DNA of 64,000 nucleotides, taken from contig CAIKMD010000007.1 in NCBI GenBank assembly GCA_903828515.1, positions 62,001-126,000 on the forward strand, given 5' to 3'. A program made the translations under genes and the position numbers. The first letter of the stretch is position 1. Each line of letters opens with the position of its first letter. Below the pieces are notes generated by a model. That model ran no database searches and was not told where the DNA came from. It was given only the letters and a program-made list of their open reading frames with translations. This DNA is from an uncultured Rhodospirillales bacterium. Lineage in GTDB: Bacteria > Pseudomonadota > Alphaproteobacteria > ATCC43930 > CGMCC-115725. Below are positions 49,916-58,805 of the stretch, piece by piece.

Positions 49916-52900
49916 TTATTCGGCGGCGCGGCCGATCCCCAATTGGTGCTCGATCAGCTCGGCATAGAGCCCGCCGCGTGCCACCAGTTGATCGTGCGTG
50001 CCGCTCTCGGCGAGCTTGCCGTGATCCAGCACGGCAACCAGATCGGCGTCGCGGACGGTCGAGAGGCGATGGGCGATCACGATGGTGGTTCGATCCTGCA
50101 TCAGCGCCGACAGCGCCTGGTGGACCTGTGCCTCGCTGACTGTGTCGAGATGCGAGGTCGCCTCGTCGAGGATCAGGACCGGCGCGTTCTTCAAAAAGGC
50201 GCGGGCGATGGAAACGCGTTGGCGCTGTCCGCCCGATAGCTGAACGCCGCGCTCGCCGACGCGGGTATCCAACCCTTCCGGCAAGGTCGCAACGAAGTCG
50301 GACAGGGCGGCCCGCTCGATCGCGGCGCGGATGTCGTCCTCGCTCGCGTCGGGCCGCGCCAGTTTGACGTTGGCGCGCAGCGAATCGTTGAAGAGATAAG
50401 TGTCCTGTGCGACGAGGGCGATGCGTCCGCGCAGATGATCGAGTTGGTATTGCCGCAGATCGACGCCGTCGAGCGCGATGGTGCCCTGGCTCGGGTCCCA
50501 AAAGCGCAGCATCAGATTGGCGAGCGTGGTCTTGCCCGATCCCGACGGTCCGACCAAAGCGAGCGTCGTGCCCGGTTTGATTTCGAGATCGACGGCGCTG
50601 ATCGCCGCGCGCGGCGAGCCGGGATAGGCAAAGCTCACCGAGACCATGCGGATCGAGGAACCGCCGCTGACCGGCGGTGCCGGCGCCAGAGGCCCGTCGC
50701 TGACCGCGACTTTCTCGCTATGGACCTTTTGCAGACGGTGCGCGGAGGCAAACGTGTCGGCCAATTGCCGGCTGACATAGGCGATCTCGGATACCGGCAG
50801 GAAGGCGGCGACCGAGAGCAACGTCAGCAGCGGCAGGATGGTCGGTTCGAGGTGTCCGTTGGCGGCGAGCCACGCACCCATCACGGCGACCGACAAGCCG
50901 CCCAGTCCGGTCGCGATCTCGAGCATCGCCGATTGCAGCGACAGGTCGCGATAGGCGGTCAGGCGAAGCTTATGATAGTCGGCGACAAGGCGCAGGAAAT
51001 CGGTACGCCGCGCCGGCACGGCCTGGAACGCGACAAGCTCCCCGAGGCCCTGGATCGTGTCGGTGACATGGGCGGTCATGCGGCCGAGGCCTTCACGCGC
51101 TTCGGCGCCAAGCCGGTCGACCCGTCGCCGCACGAAGATCGGCGTGAGGCCGACATAGAGGAGGAACGGCAACAGGACGAGCGCGGTCTGCCAGCCGAAC
51201 CAGGCCAGCGTCGCCACCACGGCAGTCGGGATCAGGATCGCGACGATGGTCGGCGTGATCGTGTGTGCGAAGAAGGATTCGACGGTCTCGATGTCCTGCG
51301 TCGCGAGGCTGACCAGATCGCCCGAGCGTCGGCGCACGAGATAGGCCGGCGCCAGATCGTCGAGTTTCTGGAACAGATTGATGCGCATCTCGGCCAACAG
51401 CCGATAAGCCATATCGTGCGCGAGCCAGGCCTCGCACCAGGCGAGCAGCCCGGAGATCGGCGCGGCGACCAGCAGGAAGAGCAACGGCGTTTCATAATTG
51501 CCGCCGTGTTTGACCGCGGCGACCGACAGGGCGCTGAACACGCCGACGCTGATGAAGGTGGCAACCCGGCCGATGCCGGCGAACATGGTAATGCCGAGCC
51601 GGCGCCACCACGGCGCGATCATGGCGAGCAGCCAGCCGAGCGTCGTGCCCCAGGGCAAGCGGTCGACACGCAGGATCGAATCCGACGATTCGCCATCGTC
51701 CTGGGCTTCGACCGCGGTTGCTTCCTGCCGTTCATGGCCTTCGAGCAGCGTCTCGGACTCGGCATAAGCGGCGCGCTCGGCGGCCTGCGCGCCCATCAGG
51801 CGGCGATAGGCACCGTCGCGCCGGATGAGGACGTCGTGGCTGCCGCTCTCGACCACGTGCCCCTGCTCGACCACCAGAATCCGGTCGGCGCCGATCACGC
51901 TCGACAGGCGATGCGCGAGGATCAAGGTGGTGCGTCCGACCATCAGGCGGTCGAGCGCCTTTTGAATCGTCGCTTCGGTTTCGGCGTCGACCGAGGACAA
52001 GGCCTCGTCGAGGATGAGAATCGGCGCATCGCGCAACAAGGCCCGCGCGATGGCAAGGCGCTGGCGCTGGCCGCCCGACAGCCGTGCGCCGCGTTCGCCG
52101 ATCATCGTGCGATAACCGTTGGGCAGCGCCATGATGAACTCATGCGCGTCGGCGGCGCGCGCGGCGGCCTCGATTTCGGCCGGTGTCGCGTGTTCCTTGC
52201 CGAGGCGGATGTTCTGCTCGACCGTGCCATGGAACAGATAGGTGTCCTGCTGCACCACGGCGATCATCGAGCGCGCCTGCTCGGGATCGAGTGAGCGCAG
52301 GTCGACGCCACCCAGCTTCACCGTGCCGCCTTGTGGGTCGTAGAGCCGAAGCAGCAGCCGCGCGATGGTCGACTTGCCCGAGCCGCTCGAACCGACGACG
52401 GCAACGCGGTCGCCGGCCTTGAGGGCAAAGGAGATACCGTCGAGCGCGATGCCGCGCCCACCCGGATAGGAGAATTGCACCGTCTCGAATTCGACGGTCG
52501 GGGTAAGGCCCTGAACCCGCCGCGTGATCGTCGCGGGAACGGGGGCCTCTTTCTCCAATAGTTCGTTGATGGCGATTCCGGCGGCCTGGCCGACCATGCC
52601 CTCGTGCAGTACGGCGCGCAGATCGCGCAACGGACGGAACACTTCGGTGCCGGCCATCAACACGATCAGCAAAGCCTGGAGGCTCATTTCACCATGCGAA
52701 ACGCGATAAGCGCCAAGGCCCAAAGCGGCGGCGGCGCCGAGCGCGATCGCCATGTCGATCACGCCGCGCGTCATCAGGCCCGTGGTGGTGAGCCACATCG
52801 TCGTGTTGGAGAGGGCGCGCGCCTTCTTGGCCAGTTCGCGGCCGTAAGCGCGGCTTTGGCCGAATGCCTTCAATGTGGCGAGGCCCTGAATCGAATCGAG

Positions 52901-53494
52901 GAACTCGGCGCTGAAGGCGCGGAACGCCACCTGACGGCCGCGGCTCGCCTTGCGGTCGAGCCCATAGAACGACCACGGCGCGAACAGGCCGAACAGCGCG
53001 AAGCACAGCATCACGGTGGCGACCGGCACATCCCACCACGCGATGAAGAGGAAGATGATGATCGGCGTCAGCGCCGCGGTGGTGAGCTGCGGCACATAGC
53101 GGCCGAAGAAAACCTGTAAATGTTCGACGCCGTCGACCACGGATTGCACATGACCGCCGGTGCGCTCGCCCGCGAACCACGAAGGACCCAGCATCGCGAT
53201 CTTGTCGTAGAGCTTGGCGCGCAGCGCTTGCTGAACCCGCGCCGCCGTGCGGTTCGCGGTCATGGTCCGCAGATGTTCCATCGCGCCGCGCAGGATGACC
53301 GCGAGTGCGACGGCTGCCGCCGGTTCGATCAGTTCGTCGAGCGGCGCGCCCTGGAAGACACGCGCGATGAGGATGCCGAGAAGCGCGAAGCGCGAGATCC
53401 CGACGATGCCGGCCAGCAGGCCGATCACAACCGTGAAGGCAATGCGGCCGCGCAGGCCACGGGTCAGCAACCACAGTCGGCGATCAAAATGCAT
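49916..53494 (-). CDS. fused double ABC exporter (CydDC-like)
   Basis: A 1192-residue single chain with two complete half transporters. Half 1 (about 1-560): six-helix domain with VEHLQVFFGRYVPQLTTAA, Walker A VGSSGSGKST and LSGGQRQRLAIARA. Half 2 (about 620-1190): six-helix domain, Walker A VGPSGSGKTT and LSGGQRQRVSIARA. CydD and CydC are normally separate subunits that export glutathione/cysteine and are needed for cytochrome bd assembly; a fused form is known in some lineages. The N-terminal half resembles CydD. No cydAB lies in the window. A terminator-like hairpin is upstream. Confidence 0.8.
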   Translation of the reverse strand: MHFDRRLWLLTRGLRGRIAFTVVIGLLAGIVGISRFALLGILIARVFQGAPLDELIEPAAAVALAVILRGAMEHLRTMTANRTAARVQQALRAKLYDKIAMLGPSWFAGERTGGHVQSVVDGVEHLQVFFGRYVPQLTTAALTPIIIFLFIAWWDVPVATVMLCFALFGLFAPWSFYGLDRKASRGRQVAFRAFSAEFLDSIQGLATLKAFGQSRAYGRELAKKARALSNTTMWLTTTGLMTRGVIDMAIALGAAAALGLGAYRVSHGEMSLQALLIVLMAGTEVFRPLRDLRAVLHEGMVGQAAGIAINELLEKEAPVPATITRRVQGLTPTVEFETVQFSYPGGRGIALDGISFALKAGDRVAVVGSSGSGKSTIARLLLRLYDPQGGTVKLGGVDLRSLDPEQARSMIAVVQQDTYLFHGTVEQNIRLGKEHATPAEIEAAARAADAHEFIMALPNGYRTMIGERGARLSGGQRQRLAIARALLRDAPILILDEALSSVDAETEATIQKALDRLMVGRTTLILAHRLSSVIGADRILVVEQGHVVESGSHDVLIRRDGAYRRLMGAQAAERAAYAESETLLEGHERQEATAVEAQDDGESSDSILRVDRLPWGTTLGWLLAMIAPWWRRLGITMFAGIGRVATFISVGVFSALSVAAVKHGGNYETPLLFLLVAAPISGLLAWCEAWLAHDMAYRLLAEMRINLFQKLDDLAPAYLVRRRSGDLVSLATQDIETVESFFAHTITPTIVAILIPTAVVATLAWFGWQTALVLLPFLLYVGLTPIFVRRRVDRLGAEAREGLGRMTAHVTDTIQGLGELVAFQAVPARRTDFLRLVADYHKLRLTAYRDLSLQSAMLEIATGLGGLSVAVMGAWLAANGHLEPTILPLLTLLSVAAFLPVSEIAYVSRQLADTFASAHRLQKVHSEKVAVSDGPLAPAPPVSGGSSIRMVSVSFAYPGSPRAAISAVDLEIKPGTTLALVGPSGSGKTTLANLMLRFWDPSQGTIALDGVDLRQYQLDHLRGRIALVAQDTYLFNDSLRANVKLARPDASEDDIRAAIERAALSDFVATLPEGLDTRVGERGVQLSGGQRQRVSIARAFLKNAPVLILDEATSHLDTVSEAQVHQALSALMQDRTTIVIAHRLSTVRDADLVAVLDHGKLAESGTHDQLVARGGLYAELIEHQLGIGRAAE

Positions 53495-53540
53495 AAGGGC
53501 CCCCGGTACAGAGCAGGTTTTGTTCCGGGAACTATAACAG

Positions 53541-53566
53541 TAAGCCCGTCGCCACGGGCTTATCTT
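53541..53566. terminator. hairpin between Ldh-type and ABC transporter genes
   Basis: A 9-bp stem (53541-53549 with 53554-53562) followed by a short T-rich stretch on the plus strand. On the minus strand it follows the Ldh-type stop at 53592. Confidence 0.45.
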
Positions 53567-53591
53567 TTATTGTCGGGGCCGGCTTTTATCG

Positions 53592-54659
53592 TCAGGGCTG
53601 CGGCGGAATTTGCGACGGGTCGAGTCCCGCCAGCTTCGCCGCTTCGGTTAGCTCTGCCCAAGTATTGCGGTCGACCGGAATGCCGGCTGCGAGGCGTTTG
53701 GCGCGTGCCTTCAATTCAGGCTCGCCCGCGACCATGACCGCCTCGACCCCCGGCCGGGGCGGCGAGGATTTGACCCAATCGATCAGGGTTTCCATCTCGT
53801 GTTCCATCCATCCCTTGTCGCCCAGCCGTGCCGGATCGACGAGGATCGAGAACATGCCGTTTTTGACGCCACGATTTGGCAAATCTTTTTGCATCACCCC
53901 GCCGCCGGTCAGGACGCCGGCGAGAAGCTGTACTGCCAAGGCGAGGCCCGAACCTTTGTGCTCGCCGAAGGGCAGCATCGAGCCGCCATTCTCGTCGCGC
54001 GCGAAAAACACCGCCGGGTCGGTCGAATCCCGCCCCCCGCCGTCGATCAGCGTGCCGGGCTCGAGTTGCTTGCCCTGGTTGAGCGCGACGCGAATTTTCC
54101 CGGCGGCGATGCGGCTGGTGGCGAAATCGAGCACGACCGGCGGCAACCGGTCGGTGCCGGGAAAGGTGATGCAGACCGGGTCGGTGCCGAAACGTCCGGC
54201 GACCCCACCAAAGGGCGCGACGCGCCCCGGCGCGATCAGCACGTTGACGAAGTGGATCGACACGAGGCCCGCGCGCGCCGCCAGCTCGCCATAGGTGCCG
54301 ACCCGCGCGACGTGATGGGTGTTGCGGATCGCGAAGGCGGCGAGGCCGCATTCCTGGGCCTTGGCGATGCCCCATTGCGTCGCTTCGCGTGCGATCACCT
54401 GGCCATAGCCCATGTCGCCGTCGAAGACCGCGAGCGCGCCGGTTTCGCTGATGAGGCGCGCGTGACGGTTCGGGTTGAGCAGTCCGGCCTTCACATTCTT
54501 CACATAGGTCGGGATCATCCCGACGCCGTGGCTGTCGTGACCTTTCAGGTTTGCCTCGACCAGATGGGCTGCGACTTCCCCGGCCTCGGCGGGCTCGCTG
54601 CCGGAAGCGGCGATGATCGCGGCGGCAAACTTGGTCAGATCGTCGGCTGTCATCGCCAT
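53592..54659 (-). CDS. Ldh-family (malate/L-sulfolactate-type) NAD(P) dehydrogenase
   Basis: A 355-residue dehydrogenase of the non-Rossmann Ldh/malate family. Residues 35-50 have NLKGHDSHGVGMIPTYVKN, about 110 RNTHHVARVGTYGELAARAG, and about 235 SMLPFGEHKGSGLALAVQLL. The two His motifs hold substrate and catalysis. Relatives reduce or oxidise 2-oxo/2-hydroxy acids such as malate, L-sulfolactate, ureidoglycolate or aromatic 2-oxo acids. It is divergent from the amidohydrolase gene at 54773, so it may share control with the catabolic genes. Substrate unknown. Confidence 0.85.
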   Translation of the reverse strand: MAMTADDLTKFAAAIIAASGSEPAEAGEVAAHLVEANLKGHDSHGVGMIPTYVKNVKAGLLNPNRHARLISETGALAVFDGDMGYGQVIAREATQWGIAKAQECGLAAFAIRNTHHVARVGTYGELAARAGLVSIHFVNVLIAPGRVAPFGGVAGRFGTDPVCITFPGTDRLPPVVLDFATSRIAAGKIRVALNQGKQLEPGTLIDGGGRDSTDPAVFFARDENGGSMLPFGEHKGSGLALAVQLLAGVLTGGGVMQKDLPNRGVKNGMFSILVDPARLGDKGWMEHEMETLIDWVKSSPPRPGVEAVMVAGEPELKARAKRLAAGIPVDRNTWAELTEAAKLAGLDPSQIPPQP

Positions 54660-54772
54660 GGCGTCGCTCCCCCCGTGTTCGTTATCGCGTCAAAATATTG
54701 AATTGCGCGGGGTGGCGCCAGACGGCAATCTCCGCCGCAATCGAATATATCGAAAATTGGAGGACGCTCCCC

Positions 54773-55750
54773 GTGAAGGTCATCGCGCTCGAAGAACACA
54801 TGAATACCGTCATGGCGACCGAAGCGGTGCCGCCGCATCTGCGTCGCGCCGCGGTGCTGGTCGATCGCTCGCGCTATCTCGGCCACGACATGCCGACCGA
54901 ACTGCTCGATCTTGAAAATTCACGCATCAAGTTCATGGACGAGGTCGGCGTCGACATGCAGGTCCTGTCGCTGGTGGCCCCTGGTCCGCAGGGCTCCGAC
55001 GGCAAGACCGGCATTCCGATTGCGATCGATGCCAACGACCGCATGCACGAAGCCTGCAAGCGTCATCCGACCCGCTTTGCCGCGTTTGCGACACTGCCGA
55101 CCGGCGACGTCGCCGCTTCGGTCAAGGAACTCGAGCGCACGGTGAAACTCGGCTTCAAGGGCACGATGATCAACGGCCATCAAGACGGCGAATTCCTCGA
55201 CGCCAAAAAATACTGGCCGATCTTCGAAGCCGCCGAAGGCCTCGGCGTGCCGATCTATCTCCATCCGCGCAATCCGTCGCCGGCGGCGATGAAGGCCTAT
55301 TTCGAAGGTTACGAAGATCTGGCCTTCGCGGCCTGGGGCTATTCGATCGACACCGCGACGCATTTCCTGCGCATCGTCTTTTCGGGCGTTTTCGACGCGT
55401 TTCCGAAGCTCCACTTCATCCTCGGCCACATGGGCGAAGGCCTGCCGTTCTGGATTCACCGCCTCAACGATCATGCGCAGTTTTCGGCCAAGAAGCGCGG
55501 CCTCAAGAAAGCCCCCCAGGACTACCTGCACGAGAATCTCTACATCACCTGTGCGGGAAATTTCGCGACGCCGTCGTTCCTGTGTGCGCTGACCACCGTC
55601 GGCATCGACAACATGATGTTCTCGATCGACTGGCCGTTCGAATCGAACAAAGCCGGCATGGATTTCTTGAACCACATTCCGCTCTCGCCTGCGGACAAAG
55701 AGAAGTTCGCGCACGGCAACGCCGAGCGAATTCTGCGGATTCCGGCGTAA
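54773..55750 (+). CDS. amidohydrolase-family decarboxylase (gamma-resorcylate-type)
   Basis: A 325-residue enzyme read from GTG 54773 with GGAGG eight bases upstream. The sequence VIALEEHMNTVMATEAVPP at the start, ligand His in YLHPRNPSPAA, GHMGEGLPFWIHRL and SIDWPFESNKAGMDFL near the end match the group containing gamma-resorcylate and 2,3-dihydroxybenzoate decarboxylases. These remove CO2 from ring carboxylates non-oxidatively. Its family position suggests an aromatic acid substrate, fitting the ring-cleavage genes downstream. It is followed by the toxin-antitoxin pair. Confidence 0.85.
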   Translation: MKVIALEEHMNTVMATEAVPPHLRRAAVLVDRSRYLGHDMPTELLDLENSRIKFMDEVGVDMQVLSLVAPGPQGSDGKTGIPIAIDANDRMHEACKRHPTRFAAFATLPTGDVAASVKELERTVKLGFKGTMINGHQDGEFLDAKKYWPIFEAAEGLGVPIYLHPRNPSPAAMKAYFEGYEDLAFAAWGYSIDTATHFLRIVFSGVFDAFPKLHFILGHMGEGLPFWIHRLNDHAQFSAKKRGLKKAPQDYLHENLYITCAGNFATPSFLCALTTVGIDNMMFSIDWPFESNKAGMDFLNHIPLSPADKEKFAHGNAERILRIPA

Positions 55751-55817
55751 GGGGGCAAACGTCGGGCCCCAAAAGGCCTGATTGCTTTTTGCTGTTTTCA
55801 TTCTCCAGCGGGTCTTG

Positions 55818-55843
55818 AATGTAGCACATTAATGTGCTACATT
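55818..55843. promoter_or_regulatory. 26-bp perfect palindromic operator of the VapBC-type pair
   Basis: AATGTAGCACATT at 55818-55830 is followed directly by its exact complement, 55831-55843. It sits 34 bases before the antitoxin start, as expected for autoregulation by an antitoxin-toxin complex. Confidence 0.85.
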
Positions 55844-55876
55844 TTTGATACCGTGCCGCCGAGGGAGGTGAAATTG

Positions 55877-56122
55877 GTGAAGATCATCAGTTTACGCGAA
55901 GCAAACCAGGCCTTTGCACGCTGCATCCGGGACGTCGAAGCGGGGGCTGAATACGTCATCACCCGCAACGGCGAACCTGTCGCCCGGCTTGCGCCGATTT
56001 CCGACGAGCGAATTTTGAGCAGTGAGCAAAACGCGGCCCGTGTTCGGGCTCGGGCGAGAATGCAAAAGGGTTGGCCTCTCGCTGCCAAGCCGCTTGATCG
56101 CGATAAGCTGCATGACCGATAA
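55877..56122 (+). CDS. vapB: Phd/VapB-type antitoxin
   Basis: An 81-residue antitoxin of the prevent-host-death fold. The DNA-binding N-terminus is MKIISLREANQAFARCIRDV, followed by VITRNGEPVARLAPI, the usual two-strand signature, and a basic C-terminal toxin-binding tail (ARVRARARMQKGWPLAAKP). The GTG at 55877 is chosen because GGGAGG lies seven bases upstream; an ATG at 55832 lies inside the palindrome and would place the fold off. It overlaps the toxin gene by 11 bases. It should neutralise VapC and repress the operon through the palindrome. Confidence 0.85.
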   Translation: MKIISLREANQAFARCIRDVEAGAEYVITRNGEPVARLAPISDERILSSEQNAARVRARARMQKGWPLAAKPLDRDKLHDR

Positions 56123-56579
56123 AGTCGTTCGCTTTACGCTCGATACCAACATTCTTATTTACAGTGTCGATAGTGCTGCGGGTGCGCGACACGAGCGCGC
56201 GCTCGAAATCGTTGACCGAGCTGCTGAGCGCGATTGCTGGTTGACCTTGCAAGCCCTATCCGAATTCTATGTCGCCGCCACACGAAAAAATATCGTGCCG
56301 AGATACGAAGCGGCCGCACAGATCAATGATTGGCTGACGATATTCCCGACCGTGGCAGCAACTGCCGATGCCATGCGGACGGCTTTACGCGAGGCAGTGG
56401 CTGGCCATCTGTCTTATTGGGACGGCCTTCTTGTCGCGACCGCTGCCGAAGCGGGTTGTGCCGTCATCATCACCGAAGACATGCAAGACGGCAAAGTCGT
56501 CGGTGGTGTGCGAATTCATGACCCTTTTAAAGGCGCGGTCTTGAGCAAGACGCTACGCGACGTCCTAGGTCTCAGATAG
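56112..56579 (+). CDS. vapC: PIN-domain toxin (VapC-type ribonuclease)
   Basis: A 155-residue PIN nuclease. The acidic active site is visible as LDTNILIYSVD (first Asp), Glu in LQALSEFYVAA, and Asp in YWDGLLVATAAEAGCAVIITEDMQDG. VapC toxins cut tRNA or rRNA with Mg. The ATG at 56112 overlaps the antitoxin gene, the usual layout. The final residues include the HDPFK turn. It is followed by a strong terminator. The pair is likely active. Confidence 0.9.
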   Translation: MTDKVVRFTLDTNILIYSVDSAAGARHERALEIVDRAAERDCWLTLQALSEFYVAATRKNIVPRYEAAAQINDWLTIFPTVAATADAMRTALREAVAGHLSYWDGLLVATAAEAGCAVIITEDMQDGKVVGGVRIHDPFKGAVLSKTLRDVLGLR

Positions 56580-56580
56580 A

Positions 56581-56620
56581 AGAACCCTCTCCGCTTTGAT
56601 GAGCGGAGAGGGTTCTTTAT
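56581..56620. terminator. strong bidirectional terminator
   Basis: A perfect 15-bp stem (56581-56595 with 56602-56616) and 6-base loop, then TTAT. It separates vapC from the convergent fumarylacetoacetase-family gene. Confidence 0.9.
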
Positions 56621-56629
56621 CGTCGTTCG

Positions 56630-57469
56630 TTATTTCTCGTCGACGATCGGATTGACCAGTTTGCCGAGGCCGGTGATCTCGATTTCGATCGTGTCGCCGT
56701 GCTTCATGAACGCCTTGTCGCTGTAGGACACGCGGCCGCAGGTGCCGGTGGCGATCATGTCGCCCGGACGCAGTCTTGTGATCGCCGAGAAATATTCGAT
56801 CAGCTTTGGCACCGGGAAGATCATGTTGCCGATCGAGGTCGACTGCTCGATCTTGCCGTTGAGGCGGGCATACATCTTCATCTCGGCGTCGGGCGGGACC
56901 TCGTCCATGGTGACGAGTTCGGGGCCGACCGAGGAGGAGTGATAGAAATTCTTGCCCTGGTCGGTCGTGCGCTTCTGGAAGTCGCGGATCGAGCCGTCGT
57001 TGAAGAGCGTGTAGCCGGCGACGTATTTCTTGGCGTCGGCCTGGCTGACGTAACGGGCTTCCTTGCCCATGACGACCATCAACTCCGCCTCGAAATCGAA
57101 CTCGGTCGAGGCCTTCGGACGGATCAGCGGCACCTTATGGCCGACCAATGACTCATCGAGCTTCATGAAGAGGCGCGGATTTTTCGGCTTCTCCAGTTGG
57201 GTCTCGTCGATGTGGTCCTGGAAATTGAGGCCGGTGCAGTAGATGTTGATGCGATCGGGAATGAGCGGCAGATAGGTGATCTCGCTCTCCGGGAAGTCGC
57301 CCTTCTGGCCTTCGGCGGCGCGGCGCGCTTCGTCGAGGCCGCCCTTTTCGAGGAGCACCAGCAGGCTCGGGTATTTGGCCCCGATCCGCTTTCCCAGATC
57401 GACGATGCCGCCGGGCGTGACCACGCCGTAGCTCTGGGTCCCGCCGTGAGTGTAGGTCGCAATCCGCAT
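56630..57469 (-). CDS. fumarylacetoacetase-family hydrolase
   Basis: A 279-residue FAH-family enzyme. The C-terminal domain has CTGLNFQDHIDETQ, KPKNPRLFMKLDESLVGH, the metal Glu in FDFEAELMVVMG, Asp in NDGSIRDFQKRT and GRVSYSDKAFMKHGDTIEI near the end. FAH enzymes break carbon-carbon bonds in diketo acids or hydrate 2-oxo-dienoates in meta-cleavage pathways. It is divergent from the ring-cleavage operon at 57636 (166-base gap). It should act on the ring-fission product or a later ketone. Confidence 0.9.
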   Translation of the reverse strand: MRIATYTHGGTQSYGVVTPGGIVDLGKRIGAKYPSLLVLLEKGGLDEARRAAEGQKGDFPESEITYLPLIPDRINIYCTGLNFQDHIDETQLEKPKNPRLFMKLDESLVGHKVPLIRPKASTEFDFEAELMVVMGKEARYVSQADAKKYVAGYTLFNDGSIRDFQKRTTDQGKNFYHSSSVGPELVTMDEVPPDAEMKMYARLNGKIEQSTSIGNMIFPVPKLIEYFSAITRLRPGDMIATGTCGRVSYSDKAFMKHGDTIEIEITGLGKLVNPIVDEK

Positions 57470-57635
57470 GGTCGATCCTCCCGCTTTTCATTGACTGGGG
57501 CGGATTATAACCGCGTCGGCGCTTCGGGCGAGAGGGTTTCGCGCGCTTGATCCGGTCCGACCCTTGCGCGATCATAGGCGGGTATTGAAGAAGCGCCCGT
57601 GGGCGTGCGTCGATCCCCGGGCCAGGAGGGATGTG

Positions 57636-58700
57636 ATGGGCGAAATTATCGGACTTGGCATTTCGCATTCGCCGCTCTTCGGCATCCCGCCCGAAAAGAT
57701 GAGCGGCGCCCTGCGCGCCCGCCTCAACGATCCGAAGGTTCCGGCCAGCCTCAAGGACCCGAAGAACTGGCCCCGGCAGATGGTCGAGGAATACGGCGAC
57801 GATTTCGGCGCCGCTGCCGGCGCCTGCCATCAGGCGGCGATGCTCGCCGACTTCCGCAAGATCCGGTCGGTGCTCGACGATTTCAAACCCGACTTCGTGC
57901 TGATCTGGGGCGATGACCAGTACGAGAATTTCCGCGAAGAGATCATTCCACCCTTCTGCATCGAGGCCTTCGACGAGGTGAAGGCGCGCCCGTGGGCGGC
58001 GGCGCCGGATTCGCGCCGCGGCTTTCGCGCCAATGTCTGGAACGAGCCGGAGGATTACGAATTCACCGTGAAGTGCCACCGCGAGGCGGCGCGCTATATC
58101 GCGACGGCCCTGCTCGAGCAGGATTTCGACATGGCCTATTCCTACAAGCCGCGCTTCCACAAAGGCCTCGCCCATGCCTTCATGAATGCGGTGCTCTATC
58201 TCGATTACGACCGTAAGGGTTTCCAGCACCGCATCGTGCCGATCTCGGTCAATTGCTATGGCCGCGAGGTGATCTCGGCGCAGGGCCTGTACGCCATCGG
58301 TGACGGCGAGGTGCAGCCCGATCCGCCGGCGCCGTCGCCGCGGCGGTGCTTCAATCTCGGCGCGGCGATCGCCCGCATCGTCCGCGACAGCCCGTGGCGT
58401 GTGGCCCTGATGGCGTCGTCGGCCTGGTCGCATTCGTTCCTGACCCCGAAGACCCACCGGATGATGCCCGACGTCGAAACCGACCGACAGCTCTTTGCCG
58501 CGATGCGGGACGGCAATTATCAGTTCTGGCGCAATTTCACGCTGACCGATCTCGAAGCGGCGGGCGGCGGCGAGACCCTCAACTGGTTCAATCTGGTCGG
58601 CGCGATGAGCGAGCTCAATTACAAGCTCGACTGGTCGAGCTTCCTCGAGACCTATGTGTTCAACGCAACCAAGGTCAGCGCGGTCTTCGGTCCGAAGTAG
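57636..58700 (+). CDS. LigB-type (class III) extradiol ring-cleavage dioxygenase
   Basis: A 354-residue protein of the class III extradiol dioxygenase superfamily. N-terminal GLGISHSPLF (with the first iron His), IWGDDQYENFREEIIPPFC, then PRRCFNLGAAIARIVRDSPW and C-terminal MASSAWSHSFLTPKTHRMM. These enzymes cut catecholic rings with Fe(II), next to one hydroxyl. Typical alpha-beta subunits (LigA+LigB) are split; here it is single. The ATG at 57636 follows AGGAGGG. It is the first gene of the operon 57,636-62,505, and its product should be a semialdehyde or lactone-type ring-fission compound. Exact substrate unknown. Confidence 0.8.
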   Translation: MGEIIGLGISHSPLFGIPPEKMSGALRARLNDPKVPASLKDPKNWPRQMVEEYGDDFGAAAGACHQAAMLADFRKIRSVLDDFKPDFVLIWGDDQYENFREEIIPPFCIEAFDEVKARPWAAAPDSRRGFRANVWNEPEDYEFTVKCHREAARYIATALLEQDFDMAYSYKPRFHKGLAHAFMNAVLYLDYDRKGFQHRIVPISVNCYGREVISAQGLYAIGDGEVQPDPPAPSPRRCFNLGAAIARIVRDSPWRVALMASSAWSHSFLTPKTHRMMPDVETDRQLFAAMRDGNYQFWRNFTLTDLEAAGGGETLNWFNLVGAMSELNYKLDWSSFLETYVFNATKVSAVFGPK

Positions 58701-58805
58701 CGGTCTGCGGCCTCGTGGCGTGGGGGCCCCAGGGCTTCCCATCGCGGGCCGATTTGATAAACTGCCCACATCTTAGACAGCCCACAATTCGCGGAATTAA
58801 ATCGC

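Noticed and set aside
50435-52294. 619-codon plus-strand frame antisense to the ABC exporter
   Set aside because: Shadow of the real gene, Arg/Gln-rich, no recognisable motif, while the minus strand has complete Walker and signature motifs.
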